In this document: piece by piece, positions 48,746-57,093 of the stretch | Position numbering within the stretch: the stretch's first letter is position 1 | Layout: each line of letters begins with the position of its first letter | Origin: Streptococcus gwangjuense | Lineage (GTDB): Bacteria > Bacillota > Bacilli > Lactobacillales > Streptococcaceae | Length of the DNA: 64,000 nucleotides | Direction: 5' to 3' | Assembly: GCF_003627155.1 (NCBI RefSeq) | Contig: NZ_CP032621.1 | Span: 1 to 64,000 of the forward strand | Program-made: the position numbers and the translations under genes | The notes under the pieces: generated by a model | The model's database searches: none | Seen by the model: only the letters and a program-made list of their open reading frames with translations | What the model was told of the DNA's origin: nothing

Positions 48746-50489
48746 TAGAAAAGAATGGGGGATGATTTTACTAGCCATTCTCTTTACTTGCTTTTCGGTC
48801 TATCTAGAGTTGGAAGTGCCGACCTATATCTCGAAAATTACGGATTTGCTAGGTAGTCAAGGAACTAATTTAGATGAGTTGTGGCAGCCGGCAAGCATGA
48901 TGGTGGGAATGTCCTTTCTTGCCTTCTTGTCCGCAGTTGCAGTTGGATTTTTTGCGTCCAGAGTGGCTGCTTCTTATACTAGTAGGTTGAGAAGCGACAT
49001 TTTTAACCGAGTTCTAGACTACTCACAGACAGAGATTAAGAAATTCTCTATTCCCAGTCTTTTAACTCGTACCACCAATGACATTACTCAAGTTCAGATG
49101 TTGATTACCATGGGCCTACAAGTGGTTACGCGTGGTCCAATTATGGCTATCTGGGCTATCGGGAAGATTTTAGGTCATTCAGAATACTGGCTCTGGGCCG
49201 TTCTTGTGGCAGTGATTGTCAATGTTTTGATGACGACAGTTTTGATGACGTTAGCCTTTCCAAGACAATCCTTGATTCAAAGTCTGACTGATAAACTGAA
49301 CAGTATCACTCGTGAAAGTTTAACAGGTATTCGTGTTGTTCGTGCTTACAATGCAGAAGATTACCAAAATGACAAATTTGCAGCAGCAAATGATGAATTG
49401 ACACGCTTGAATTTGTTTGTAAACCGTCTTATGGCCATTTTAAATCCCATCATGATGGGGATTTCAAGTGGTTTAAGTGTGGCGATTTACTGGATTGGGG
49501 CCTATGTAATCAACGATGCTGCTCCATCAGCGCGTCTGCCTCTCTTTAGTGACATGGTTGTTTTCATGTCTTATGCCATGCAGGTTGTCATGGGCTTTCT
49601 TCTCATGGGGGCGCTCTTCATTGTACTTCCCCGAACCATGGTATCTGCTAAGCGGATCAATCAGGTTTTAGATTTGCATTCGTCTATCCAAAATCCTGCT
49701 CAAGTGCAGCAGGCTGATGAAAACCTCCAAGGTCAGGTCGAGTTTAAGGATGTGACCTTCCGCTATGCGGCAAATTCGGAGGCGGTTATTGAGCATGTTA
49801 GCTTTAGAGCAGAAGCTGGTCAAACAGTGGCCTTTATTGGGTCAACAGGTTCTGGTAAATCAACTTTGGTCAATCTGATTCCACGTTTCTACGACGTGTC
49901 AGCAGGAGAAATTCTGGTAGATGGTGTCAATGTTCAAGACTATGACTTGAAAGATTTGCGCAACAAGGTTGGTTATATTCCTCAGAAAGCGGTTCTCTTT
50001 TCAGGTGATGTCAAGGGCAATTTAGATTTTGGGCACAGTCAAGAAACACCGCTTAGTGAGCAGGCTATGTGGCAAGCTCTGGAATTGGCCCAGTCTAAGA
50101 ACTTTATCGAAGACAAGGAAGCTGGCTTAGCGTCAGAAGTGGCCCAAGGAGGAACCAACTTCTCAGGTGGTCAAAGACAGCGTCTGGCAATTGCGCGTGC
50201 CTTGGCTCGAAAACCAGAAATCCTCATCTTTGATGACTCCTTCTCAGCCTTGGACTACAAGACAGATCGTGTCCTACGCCAAGAGTTAGCAGAGAAAACT
50301 AAGTCTATGACCAAGCTCATTGTCGCACAGCGTATTTCAACGATTATGGATGCAGATTTGATTTTGGTCTTGGATCAAGGGAAAGTCGTGGGACAAGGCA
50401 CCCATAAGGAACTTCTAGCTAATAATGAAGTTTACCAAGAAATTGCCTATTCACAACTATCGAAGGAGGAATTGGAACATGGAAAATAA
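48720..50489 (+). CDS. ABC exporter half, degenerate-site subunit
   Basis: A 589-residue membrane-plus-ATPase half-transporter with six helices in residues 15-310, Walker A GSTGSGKST (about 373), signature FSGGQ (about 480) and Walker B IFDDSFSALD (about 500). The catalytic glutamate is replaced by aspartate (FDD instead of DE), while the signature is canonical. With the next gene it forms a heterodimeric multidrug exporter of the LmrCD/EfrAB/PatAB kind with one weak ATP site. The start overlaps marR with GGAGGAG ahead of it. Confidence 0.92.
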   Translation: MKKLAKRISRKEWGMILLAILFTCFSVYLELEVPTYISKITDLLGSQGTNLDELWQPASMMVGMSFLAFLSAVAVGFFASRVAASYTSRLRSDIFNRVLDYSQTEIKKFSIPSLLTRTTNDITQVQMLITMGLQVVTRGPIMAIWAIGKILGHSEYWLWAVLVAVIVNVLMTTVLMTLAFPRQSLIQSLTDKLNSITRESLTGIRVVRAYNAEDYQNDKFAAANDELTRLNLFVNRLMAILNPIMMGISSGLSVAIYWIGAYVINDAAPSARLPLFSDMVVFMSYAMQVVMGFLLMGALFIVLPRTMVSAKRINQVLDLHSSIQNPAQVQQADENLQGQVEFKDVTFRYAANSEAVIEHVSFRAEAGQTVAFIGSTGSGKSTLVNLIPRFYDVSAGEILVDGVNVQDYDLKDLRNKVGYIPQKAVLFSGDVKGNLDFGHSQETPLSEQAMWQALELAQSKNFIEDKEAGLASEVAQGGTNFSGGQRQRLAIARALARKPEILIFDDSFSALDYKTDRVLRQELAEKTKSMTKLIVAQRISTIMDADLILVLDQGKVVGQGTHKELLANNEVYQEIAYSQLSKEELEHGK

Positions 50490-52239
50490 GAAAATGTCTC
50501 TCTGGAAACAGAGTAAACCCTATCTTGCAGGCCTCCAGTTTGCCCTTCTAATCGCCTTTCTAGCAACAATCTTATCCAATATCATTACTGTATATGGTCC
50601 AACCCGCATCAAGGAAATGACCAATATCATTGCCAGTGGCCTGGCAACAAGTGTGGATGTCGCGGCGGTTGCAGCTATTGGTGGTTTTTTGGCCGTGATC
50701 TATGTGATTGGACTCCTATCAAATTATTTGCAGGCCTTTCTGTTTACAACAGCCATTCAACGTTTTTCAGAGCGTTTGAGAACAGCTATTGCATATAAAA
50801 TCAATCGCCTACCACTGAGATATTTTGATGGACACTCTCAAGGGGATACCTTGTCTCGTGTAACCAATGACGTTGACACTGCAGCTCAGTCCCTTAATCA
50901 AAGTCTGGGAACAGTTCTTTCATCCACTTTACTGGTCGTGGCAGTCTTGGTAACCATGTTTGGGATGAACTGGATTTTAGCCTTGGTGACGGTTGTGTCA
51001 ACCCTTATTGGTTTTATTTTCGTGTCCGTCTTTATGGGCAAATCACAGGGATTCTTTAAGAGTCAGCAACAGGATTTGGCAGCTGTAAATGGTTATGTGG
51101 AAGAAATGTACTCTGGTCATAACGTGGTGACCAGCTACAATGCTATCGAGAGCACGAAAGAAGAGTTTGCGACATTAAACCATCGTCTGTATGACAGTAT
51201 ATGGAAATCTCAGTTTATTTCAGGGATTATGATGCCGATTATGGTGTTTATTGGGAACTTTAGCTATGCCTTAGTGATTATCGTTGGTGCAGCCTTAGCT
51301 CTGAATGGGCAGATTAGTATCGGGATTATCGTTGCCTTTATGGCCTACGTTCGTATCTTTTCTCAGCCCCTTTCCCAAATTGCTCAAGGGATTACCAGTC
51401 TTCAGCAGGCTAGCGCAGCCATGGGACGTGTCTTCGAATTCTTAGGTGAAGAGGAAATGGAAGATGAATCTCATAAAGAAAGACAGTTGAGCGATATGAA
51501 AGGGCAAGTGGTCTTTGATCGAGTTTCCTTTGGTTACACACCAGAGCGAACCATTATCCATGACTTTTCTGCGACTGCTCATGCAGGTCAAAAGGTTGCC
51601 ATTGTCGGACCGACTGGAGCTGGTAAGACAACCATTGTCAATATTTTGATGAAGTTTTATGAGATTGATAAGGGAAGCATCCGTATCGATGGTGTCGATA
51701 CCAAGGAGATGAAGCGTTCGGAAGTACACGATGCCTTTTCAATGGTCTTGCAGGACACTTGGCTCTTTGAAGGCACTATCCGAGACAATCTCATCTATAA
51801 CCAAAAGGGGATTAGTGATGAGCGCGTGATTGAAGCCAGCAAGGCTGTAGGGATTCACCACTTTATTATGACCCTACCAGATGGTTACGATACCGTCTTG
51901 GACGATACAGTGACCTTGTCTGTCGGACAAAAACAACTCTTGACCATCGCTCGTGCTTTGTTGAAAGATGCGCCACTCCTAATCCTAGATGAGGCGACCT
52001 CTTCGGTTGATACACGGACGGAGGAATTGATCCAGAAAGCCATGGACCGTTTGATGGAGGGTAGAACTTCCTTTGTCATTGCCCACCGCTTGTCAACCAT
52101 CCGCAATGCTGACCTGATTCTTGTTATGAAGGATGGCAATATCATCGAGCAAGGAAATCATGATGATCTGATGGCGCAAGCTGGTTTCTACGCTGACCTC
52201 TACAACAGTCAGTTTACAGAAGACGAAGCAGAAGAATAA
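50479..52239 (+). CDS. ABC exporter half, catalytically complete subunit
   Basis: A 586-residue half-transporter with Walker A GPTGAGKTT (about 376), signature TLSVGQ (degenerate, V for G) and Walker B LLILDEATSSVD with the catalytic glutamate. The changed signature and the partner's changed Walker B fall in the same composite site, the hallmark of asymmetric heterodimers. ATG 50479 overlaps the end of the first subunit by 11 bases and follows AAGGAGG. An in-frame start at 50425 was rejected. Confidence 0.92.
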   Translation: MENKKMSLWKQSKPYLAGLQFALLIAFLATILSNIITVYGPTRIKEMTNIIASGLATSVDVAAVAAIGGFLAVIYVIGLLSNYLQAFLFTTAIQRFSERLRTAIAYKINRLPLRYFDGHSQGDTLSRVTNDVDTAAQSLNQSLGTVLSSTLLVVAVLVTMFGMNWILALVTVVSTLIGFIFVSVFMGKSQGFFKSQQQDLAAVNGYVEEMYSGHNVVTSYNAIESTKEEFATLNHRLYDSIWKSQFISGIMMPIMVFIGNFSYALVIIVGAALALNGQISIGIIVAFMAYVRIFSQPLSQIAQGITSLQQASAAMGRVFEFLGEEEMEDESHKERQLSDMKGQVVFDRVSFGYTPERTIIHDFSATAHAGQKVAIVGPTGAGKTTIVNILMKFYEIDKGSIRIDGVDTKEMKRSEVHDAFSMVLQDTWLFEGTIRDNLIYNQKGISDERVIEASKAVGIHHFIMTLPDGYDTVLDDTVTLSVGQKQLLTIARALLKDAPLLILDEATSSVDTRTEELIQKAMDRLMEGRTSFVIAHRLSTIRNADLILVMKDGNIIEQGNHDDLMAQAGFYADLYNSQFTEDEAEE

Positions 52240-52243
52240 ATCG

Positions 52244-52269
52244 AAAGAAGGCTTGACGGCCTTCTTTTT
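52244..52269 (+). terminator. terminator after the ABC operon
   Basis: AAAGAAGGC and GCCTTCTTT with a TTT tail. The loop TTGACG doubles as the -35 of the next promoter. Confidence 0.82.
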
Positions 52270-52281
52270 CTACACTATACT
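52253..52281 (+). promoter_or_regulatory. promoter of the PAP2 gene
   Basis: TTGACG (52253-52258), 17 bases, TATACT (52276-52281). The -35 lies in the loop of the upstream terminator. Confidence 0.72.
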
Positions 52282-52319
52282 AGAAGACAAGTACTTCCCT
52301 ATAAGCAAAATTTGAGTAA

Positions 52320-52838
52320 ATGATGAGAAAATATATGAAAAATTATCAAGAATGGTATGACCATATCGCTGCTAACATTGAAAATAAACCTTTTTTCCTG
52401 AGATTGTTAAGAACTTTCAATCGGTTTATGACGGTAGTTATGCCTATAGTTTATTTAACCTTGTTGGCCACTACCTATTTCCAAGAGGGCTTAGGGAAAC
52501 AGGTTTGGATCTATGTGTTTGTACCTGCTACAGGTTTTGTGATTTTATCCCTTCTTCGTAAGAAAATCAATGCTCCTAGGCCTTATGAGGAATGGACTAT
52601 TAAACCCCTGCTTGACAGAGATAGTCCTGGTCGGTCTATGCCCAGTCGTCATGTCTTTTCAGCAACCATTATCTCCATGGCTTGCTTTCATGCTAGTTTA
52701 TCTGTAGGGGTTATCTTGTTGGTCTTGTCAGCCCTCCTCGGTCTAGTGAGAGTCTTGGGTGGAGTGCATTTTCCCAAGGATGTAGTAGTTGGTTATATTT
52801 GTGGTCTTGCGTGGGGTGTGATTTTCTTTCTATTTTGA
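52320..52838 (+). CDS. PAP2-family membrane phosphatase
   Basis: A 172-residue membrane phosphatase with the three PAP2 motifs: KKINAPRPYEEW, PSRHVFSA and RVLGGVHFPKDVVVG, holding the catalytic histidines and aspartate. Likely substrates are lipid phosphates such as undecaprenyl diphosphate or phosphatidylglycerol phosphate. Starts at 52320, 52323 or 52335 are possible and the ribosome binding site is weak (TTTGAG). It has its own promoter and is monocistronic. Confidence 0.88.
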   Translation: MMRKYMKNYQEWYDHIAANIENKPFFLRLLRTFNRFMTVVMPIVYLTLLATTYFQEGLGKQVWIYVFVPATGFVILSLLRKKINAPRPYEEWTIKPLLDRDSPGRSMPSRHVFSATIISMACFHASLSVGVILLVLSALLGLVRVLGGVHFPKDVVVGYICGLAWGVIFFLF

Positions 52839-52951
52839 ATTGTAAGTTAAGGTGGTCCTAGAACCACTTACGGGTCTAAAGTAACCACTTGCTTTTTTGC
52901 TCTTGTTTTCTTATTTTGGCTTTGATATAGTAGAGTCAGAAAGGAGATGGA

Positions 52952-53398
52952 ATGAAGTTACGAATCGAAATTGACAGCAATTTAGAGGAAACTGAAATTG
53001 TCATCAAGGCGGCGGCTTTGACAGATGAAATTGCGGATTTACAGTGCCTCTTGCAAGAGGCCAAGTCTCCTCGGTTGATTTTTTACAAGGGAACAGGTGA
53101 ATATTATCTGGACTTATCGGAAATTCTCTTCTTTGAGACGGAAGGTAGCAAGATTTATGCCCATACCCAGAAAGATGCCTACGAGGTTCGGCTTAAACTC
53201 TATGAGTTAGAGGCTATCCTTCCTCGCTATTTTAGTCGGGTATCCAAGTCAACTATTGCAAATATCCGTCAGGTTTATTCGGTGGACAAGTCCTTTTCAG
53301 GAACGGGCACCATTTCCTTTTATCAGACCCATAAGGAGGTTCATGTCTCACGACATTACCAATCCCTCCTAAAAGAAAATCTAAGAAACATGAGGTAA
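52952..53398 (+). CDS. LytTR-domain DNA-binding regulator
   Basis: A 148-residue protein whose second half (YLDLSEILFFETEGSKIYAHT...YFSRVSKSTIANIRQV) is a complete LytTR DNA-binding domain. The first 50 residues are a short helical domain, not a receiver, so it is not a two-component response regulator. AAAGGAGATGG precedes the ATG. TATAGT is at 52926-52931, and GTGGT/ACCAC repeats at 52851-52893 could be its binding sites. It is four bases from a LiaF-like membrane protein gene, a common regulator-inhibitor pairing. Confidence 0.88.
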   Translation: MKLRIEIDSNLEETEIVIKAAALTDEIADLQCLLQEAKSPRLIFYKGTGEYYLDLSEILFFETEGSKIYAHTQKDAYEVRLKLYELEAILPRYFSRVSKSTIANIRQVYSVDKSFSGTGTISFYQTHKEVHVSRHYQSLLKENLRNMR

Positions 53399-53402
53399 GA
53401 AC

Positions 53403-54077
53403 ATGAAAAAGAAAGCATTTGGTATTGTGTTGCTTATTTTGGCGGCTTTAGTATTATTGCAGGGGAATTTTGGAATCCCTTCTCTGGGAGGGCAAATTTG
53501 GCCTTTGTTCGGTATTGCTTTTTTTGCCTACCAATCAGTTGGAGCTTTGTTGCGTCGCCACTTAACTTCAGCCTCTTTTACAGCTTTAGTAGCCTTAATG
53601 ATTGCTAACCACTTTTATGATATTTTACCGATTCCAAATCAGACACTAATCTGGGCAGGAGTTCTAATCGTTCTAGGGGTAAGCATGCTGACTCATTCTA
53701 ACAGAACTTGGAATGGGAAAAAATGGTGGTATGATGGTGAAAAAAACATTCTTATAGATAAGGAAGTTGCTTTTGGGACAGGGACTTTCTACAAGCAAGA
53801 CCAAGAATTGGTAGAAGACCAAGTTGAAGTTGGTTTTGGCAATGCCAAGATATATTATGACAACGCAGAGATGTTAGGTGATTTTGCTACTCTGGATATC
53901 GAAGTTGGTTTTGGGAATGCAGTTGTCTACGTGCCCCAACACTGGAGAGTAGATCTTAAGGTAGAGACATTCTGTGGAGTAGCTAAGGCTGATGCCCCTC
54001 TAGCCCCAACCAGTAAAACCTTGATTATCCGTGGAGATGTGGCATTTGGTAAGTTGGGTGTTGTCTATGTTAAATAA
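53403..54077 (+). CDS. LiaF-like membrane protein
   Basis: A 224-residue protein with about four helices in residues 5-100 and a C-terminal beta-rich domain with three GFGNA/AFGK-type turns (VEVGFGNAKIYY, IEVGFGNAVVYVP, VAFGKLGVVYV), as in LiaF and related envelope-stress inhibitors (DUF2154/DUF2807 class). It probably holds the LytTR regulator inactive at the membrane, by analogy to other LytTR regulatory systems (inference). The two genes are translationally close. Confidence 0.82.
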   Translation: MKKKAFGIVLLILAALVLLQGNFGIPSLGGQIWPLFGIAFFAYQSVGALLRRHLTSASFTALVALMIANHFYDILPIPNQTLIWAGVLIVLGVSMLTHSNRTWNGKKWWYDGEKNILIDKEVAFGTGTFYKQDQELVEDQVEVGFGNAKIYYDNAEMLGDFATLDIEVGFGNAVVYVPQHWRVDLKVETFCGVAKADAPLAPTSKTLIIRGDVAFGKLGVVYVK

Positions 54078-54139
54078 AAAAATCTTTCCTAAGTGTCTAG
54101 AGTTTTGGGAAAGTGAAAAATTAAATATCATATAACTTG

Positions 54140-54167
54140 AGAGAGTGAGAAAATCGCTCTCTTTTTT
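54140..54167 (+). terminator. terminator after the LytTR operon
   Basis: AGAGAG and CTCTCT around GTGAGAAAATCG-type loop, followed by six T. Confidence 0.8.
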
Positions 54168-54197
54168 CGTTGCCAAAAATTAAGGAAAGGAGAAAAA

Positions 54198-54566
54198 ATG
54201 TCAGATAATATTGAAATTGTTATGGATATTGATTCCTTAGAAATTTTCGATGTAATAGATCTTGATAAGAATGAAAATATGGTTGATTGTATCCCTGAAG
54301 GAAATTCTGAAGAAAAGGTATCTCCATACGATGACCTCGATAGAGTTTGGCTTGGAAACGGTTATTATTATAAGCCCTCTAGTCTACTTTGGGAAGTTAT
54401 GAAAGATGATGTTATTCATGAATTATGTCCTAGAATTGAGCTTGGCACTTATCCTTACTCCAGAAGAGCTAGAGATGGAACTTGGGGACAAACTAGCCAA
54501 TTGACTCAGGATGAAGCCTTGTGGTTGACTCTGGAGTTTAATCCAGAATTGATGGGGTATATTTAG
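54198..54566 (+). CDS. acidic protein of unknown function
   Basis: A 122-residue acidic protein that I do not recognise. It begins MSDNIEIVMDIDSLEIFDVIDLDKN and has an aromatic-rich C-terminal half (WLGNGYYYKPSSLLWEVM, LGTYPYSRRARDGTWG). There is no signal peptide or membrane segment. AAGGAAAGGAG precedes the ATG. It lies exactly at the junction between chromosomal genes and the conjugative element, and could belong to either. An 11-pair AATAAATTATA/TATAATTTATT stem (54570-54602) follows it. Confidence 0.65.
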   Translation: MSDNIEIVMDIDSLEIFDVIDLDKNENMVDCIPEGNSEEKVSPYDDLDRVWLGNGYYYKPSSLLWEVMKDDVIHELCPRIELGTYPYSRRARDGTWGQTSQLTQDEALWLTLEFNPELMGYI

Positions 54567-54569
54567 GGA

Positions 54570-54603
54570 AATAAATTATATACCTTGATTCTATAATTTA
54601 TTT
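54570..54603 (+). terminator. AT-rich hairpin at the element boundary
   Basis: AATAAATTATA (54570-54580) and TATAATTTATT (54592-54602) are perfectly complementary with an 11-base loop. It may be a weak terminator or part of an attachment region. No GC pairs and little T tail. Confidence 0.4.
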
Positions 54604-54689
54604 GATTGTCCCTTTAAAACAGATTTTCTCATTATCCATTATGATATAGCTGTGAATTAACACTAGTTTGTGACAAGAAAGGATTACCT

Positions 54690-54872
54690 ATGAAACAACA
54701 CCAAACAAAGGTCTCAAGGTTGACTAGAGACGTAATGATTTTAGATTTGATGAATACAATGGGATGGACTAAAAGCCGTGCTATTGCAGCTATTGAAGAG
54801 TTAGAACAAACTCATCTTGTCTATTTTCCTGAAGCTGGTGGCTTGAGATTACAAGTTGTAGGAGGCTACTAA
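54690..54872 (+). CDS. small protein ahead of repA
   Basis: A 60-residue protein (MKQHQTKVSRLTRDVMILDLMNTMGWTKSR...) with a predicted helix-turn-helix-like helical part and a short beta end, unrecognised by name. AAAGGATTACCT precedes the ATG. Its TAA overlaps the repA ATG (TAATG), so it is translationally coupled to the replication initiator and may regulate or assist it. Confidence 0.75.
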   Translation: MKQHQTKVSRLTRDVMILDLMNTMGWTKSRAIAAIEELEQTHLVYFPEAGGLRLQVVGGY

Positions 54873-55996
54873 TGGCAGATATCACGATTGACCAACTAGC
54901 CACTCTAACTTTTTATCAAATTCCAGAAATCTTTTTCACCCGTATTCAACACAATGAGAACGGCTATGTCAAATTGACTAGTTCTTACACGGGTCTTTCA
55001 TCTGATGCTAAGTTAGCTTATGGCGCTCTTTATAATCGCTGTAAATTAAGTATCAGTTCATTCCAGAAGGGAAATAGAGATTACGTTGATGAAAATGGAG
55101 CGGTCTTTCTAATTTTTACAGTTTCTGACCTGATGCTGCTATTGGATAAGGGAAAGATGAAGGTTACTAAGATCAAGAAAGAACTACAAGAACATGGTCT
55201 CTTACGAGAAGTTAGGCAGGGACTCAATAAGCCGAATAGACTTTATCTTCAGCTAGTCGATGCTAATTTAGAAATAGTGGAGCACTATTCAGCTGATGGT
55301 GAGTTACTGAAGAGGGTTAATGCCTTTGGTAAAGTTCTATATGAAAAAGTACCCCAAAGCATTGGTAATAGCGAAAGTATCAAAAACGGACGTCCGCAAA
55401 ATGGACTTCAAAACGTCCACGAATCGGACGGAATAAATACAGAGAAGAGTAAGATTGATACTCTTTACGATACTAATCGATACAAGAGCGAATCATCTCT
55501 TTCTGATTTATCAATCTCTGAAGCATTTAAAATGGGGCAACATGGTTTTCTTTCTACTCAACTAGTTCAGAAACTCAGTTTGTTTGGGAAAGATGCAAAA
55601 ATTCTTGAAAATAAAATCTATCAATCGAAACGTCAAGTTGAGAAGAATTACAACAACCTCTTAGCTGGTCAGGAAATTTATGGAGAGGTTTGGCTGCAAG
55701 ATCTTGAACGTGAGCTTGATAAATTGATTTTCAAAATTAAAACAGGAGAGGCTGAAGGAAAATCAATCCAGAATGTCCCAGCCTACTTCTACAAAATGAT
55801 GATTCGTTTTTGGAAGATGGCTTTACTCATTGAAAAAGAACAGGGCTTTATGGAGGTATCAGGACAAAGTGAATATGCTAGAAAATCCCCTGCTGAGTGT
55901 CCTAGTCTTATTGCATACTATTATCCAGATAAACTGTCGGAGACGAAACTCAATAGCTATTTATCAGAATTGTCTAAGGGAGTTGAAACATGTTAA
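54872..55996 (+). CDS. repA: RepA_N-family replication initiator of an integrative and conjugative element
   Basis: A 374-residue protein whose first 140 residues (IPEIFFTRIQHNENGYVKLTSSYTGLSSDAKLAYGALYNRCKLS...LREVRQGLNKPNRLYLQ) form the RepA_N winged-helix domain used by large theta plasmids and by ICEs of the Tn5252/ICESa2603 group. A variable middle (about 160-220) is encoded by iteron-like DNA and the C-terminal half is the host-specific region. GGAGGCTA precedes the ATG. It allows the excised circle to replicate (family knowledge). Confidence 0.88.
   Translation: MADITIDQLATLTFYQIPEIFFTRIQHNENGYVKLTSSYTGLSSDAKLAYGALYNRCKLSISSFQKGNRDYVDENGAVFLIFTVSDLMLLLDKGKMKVTKIKKELQEHGLLREVRQGLNKPNRLYLQLVDANLEIVEHYSADGELLKRVNAFGKVLYEKVPQSIGNSESIKNGRPQNGLQNVHESDGINTEKSKIDTLYDTNRYKSESSLSDLSISEAFKMGQHGFLSTQLVQKLSLFGKDAKILENKIYQSKRQVEKNYNNLLAGQEIYGEVWLQDLERELDKLIFKIKTGEAEGKSIQNVPAYFYKMMIRFWKMALLIEKEQGFMEVSGQSEYARKSPAECPSLIAYYYPDKLSETKLNSYLSELSKGVETC
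55387..55429 (+). repeat. iteron-like repeats inside repA
   Basis: CGGACGTCCG (55387-55396, a perfect palindrome) is followed by GGAC at 55403, GTCC at 55415 and GGAC at 55426, all within AAAAC/AAAAT contexts, spaced by about one or two helical turns. RepA_N plasmids carry their origin as iterons inside the rep gene at this relative place. Confidence 0.5.
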
Positions 55997-56157
55997 AAGA
56001 TGAATTTAGACCAATTGATGGTAAAGTGCTAACGATAGGTCGTAGCCCGAAGGAGAAAATCTACATGGTTCCTAAAGCTGTTTTTGATTTACCGAAAAAA
56101 GAAAGAGCTGAGAAACTCAGCCAAATTTTCTCATCATGGCAACAGAAAGAGGATTGA
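55990..56157 (+). CDS. small hypothetical protein of the element
   Basis: A 55-residue protein (MLKDEFRPIDGKVLTIGRSP ... SSWQQKED) starting inside the last codons of repA (overlap of 7 bases), with AAGGGAG just ahead. It is charged, with no membrane segment. Unrecognised. Tight coupling to repA is the only support beyond the open frame and the ribosome binding site. Confidence 0.6.
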   Translation: MLKDEFRPIDGKVLTIGRSPKEKIYMVPKAVFDLPKKERAEKLSQIFSSWQQKED

Positions 56158-56161
56158 TTTC

Positions 56162-56428
56162 ATGGGATTGTTTAATAACCAAGAGAGAATGAACAGATTA
56201 CAAGCTGTGAAGGCTACACCTTCTCAACCAGTTCAAGAGATTGAAATGATTGTAGAGTATTTTGATAAAACGGTAGACAGTATTTCCGTCACTTCCAACT
56301 TAGAGGAACTAGAAAAATTGGTATCAAGTTCATTTGGAACAGGAGCGAGTATGAATTTTCCATCAGCGACTCCGCCGTTTTCTATCAATCCTCGATGGGT
56401 GAAGAAGATAACTTATCGGACAAAATAA
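56162..56428 (+). CDS. small hypothetical protein of the element
   Basis: An 88-residue protein starting MGLFNNQERMNRLQAVKATPS, four bases after the previous stop, with AAAGAGG ahead. It ends in a basic SINPRWVKKITYRTK. No domain recognised. An in-frame start at 56084 overlaps the upstream gene and was rejected. Confidence 0.65.
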   Translation: MGLFNNQERMNRLQAVKATPSQPVQEIEMIVEYFDKTVDSISVTSNLEELEKLVSSSFGTGASMNFPSATPPFSINPRWVKKITYRTK

Positions 56429-56450
56429 GGAAGATATCAGGAGGATAGTA

Positions 56451-56585
56451 ATGTTTAAACTAGTTACAATGGCTTTACTATTGATCTTAGCTTATGGAAT
56501 AGGGCTTGTCATGCTGGAGCTGAAGAATGCTCCTCTGATGGATGATGAAATACCATCAAGTTTAAATAATGAAGGAGACAAGTAG
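56451..56585 (+). CDS. small single-span membrane protein
   Basis: A 44-residue peptide with one hydrophobic helix (LVTMALLLILAYGIGLVML) and a short acidic tail. AGGAGG lies seven bases before the ATG, a better ribosome binding site than those of its neighbours. It is two bases from the XRE gene. Function unknown. Confidence 0.65.
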   Translation: MFKLVTMALLLILAYGIGLVMLELKNAPLMDDEIPSSLNNEGDK

Positions 56586-56587
56586 AT

Positions 56588-56803
56588 GTGAGTAAACAAA
56601 CACAAAATCGTATCAGAGAATTACGAAAAAAAGCCAAATTATCACAACAAGCCTTGGCTGATCAGATAGGGGTGTTTCGCAACACCATATCTAACTGGGA
56701 AACAGGGTATAGTCAGATAAGTCTGGAGAATGCCAAAAATGTGGCAGAATATTTCGGGGTAACCATTGACTACCTGTTAGGATCAGAATCGGACCAAACC
56801 TAG
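56588..56803 (+). CDS. XRE-family transcriptional regulator
   Basis: A 71-residue Cro/CI-type helix-turn-helix protein (RIRELRKKAKLSQQALADQIGVFRNTISNWETGYSQISLENAKNVAEYFGVTIDYLLG). It uses GTG 56588 after AAGGAGACAAG. It is likely the switch of the repA or transfer module. It lacks the ImmA peptidase partner that often accompanies such regulators in ICEs, at least within the window. Confidence 0.88.
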   Translation: MSKQTQNRIRELRKKAKLSQQALADQIGVFRNTISNWETGYSQISLENAKNVAEYFGVTIDYLLGSESDQT

Positions 56804-57093
56804 TACAGATAAATCTATATTGACCGAGAAGTCATTAAACTACAGACCTTTGAAAACTGAATACAAGGCTTGCCCTGATACAGCGTGGCTATGGATAAAA
56901 AAGAAACGGGGGCGAGTAGCAAACTAGAAAAGGATATCTAGTCCAGCCACTGAACGAAAAAGCATGACACTGGTCATAAGCTGAAGGAGTAAGGGTTCCT
57001 AGACTATAAACCCAGCGAATAAAATACCGATGTAAAAATACGTTTTTACACAGCACGGCGTAATTTTCGCCTTTCAACTTCAAGGAGAAATCT
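56804..57093 (+). ncRNA. structured leader or non-coding RNA before the transfer operon
   Basis: This 290-base non-coding stretch is conserved-looking and full of short stems: CTAG/CTAG (56924-56941), AGGA/TCCT near 56985-57000, GGGTT/AACCC (56993-57012), a perfect TGTAAAAA-TACG-TTTTTACA hairpin (57031-57050) and GGCG/CGCC (57057-57071) just before the ribosome binding site of the next gene. It also contains TTTGAAAACTGAATACA (56859-56875), a sequence familiar from rRNA spacers of Firmicutes. It may control entry into the long transfer operon. Confidence 0.5.
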
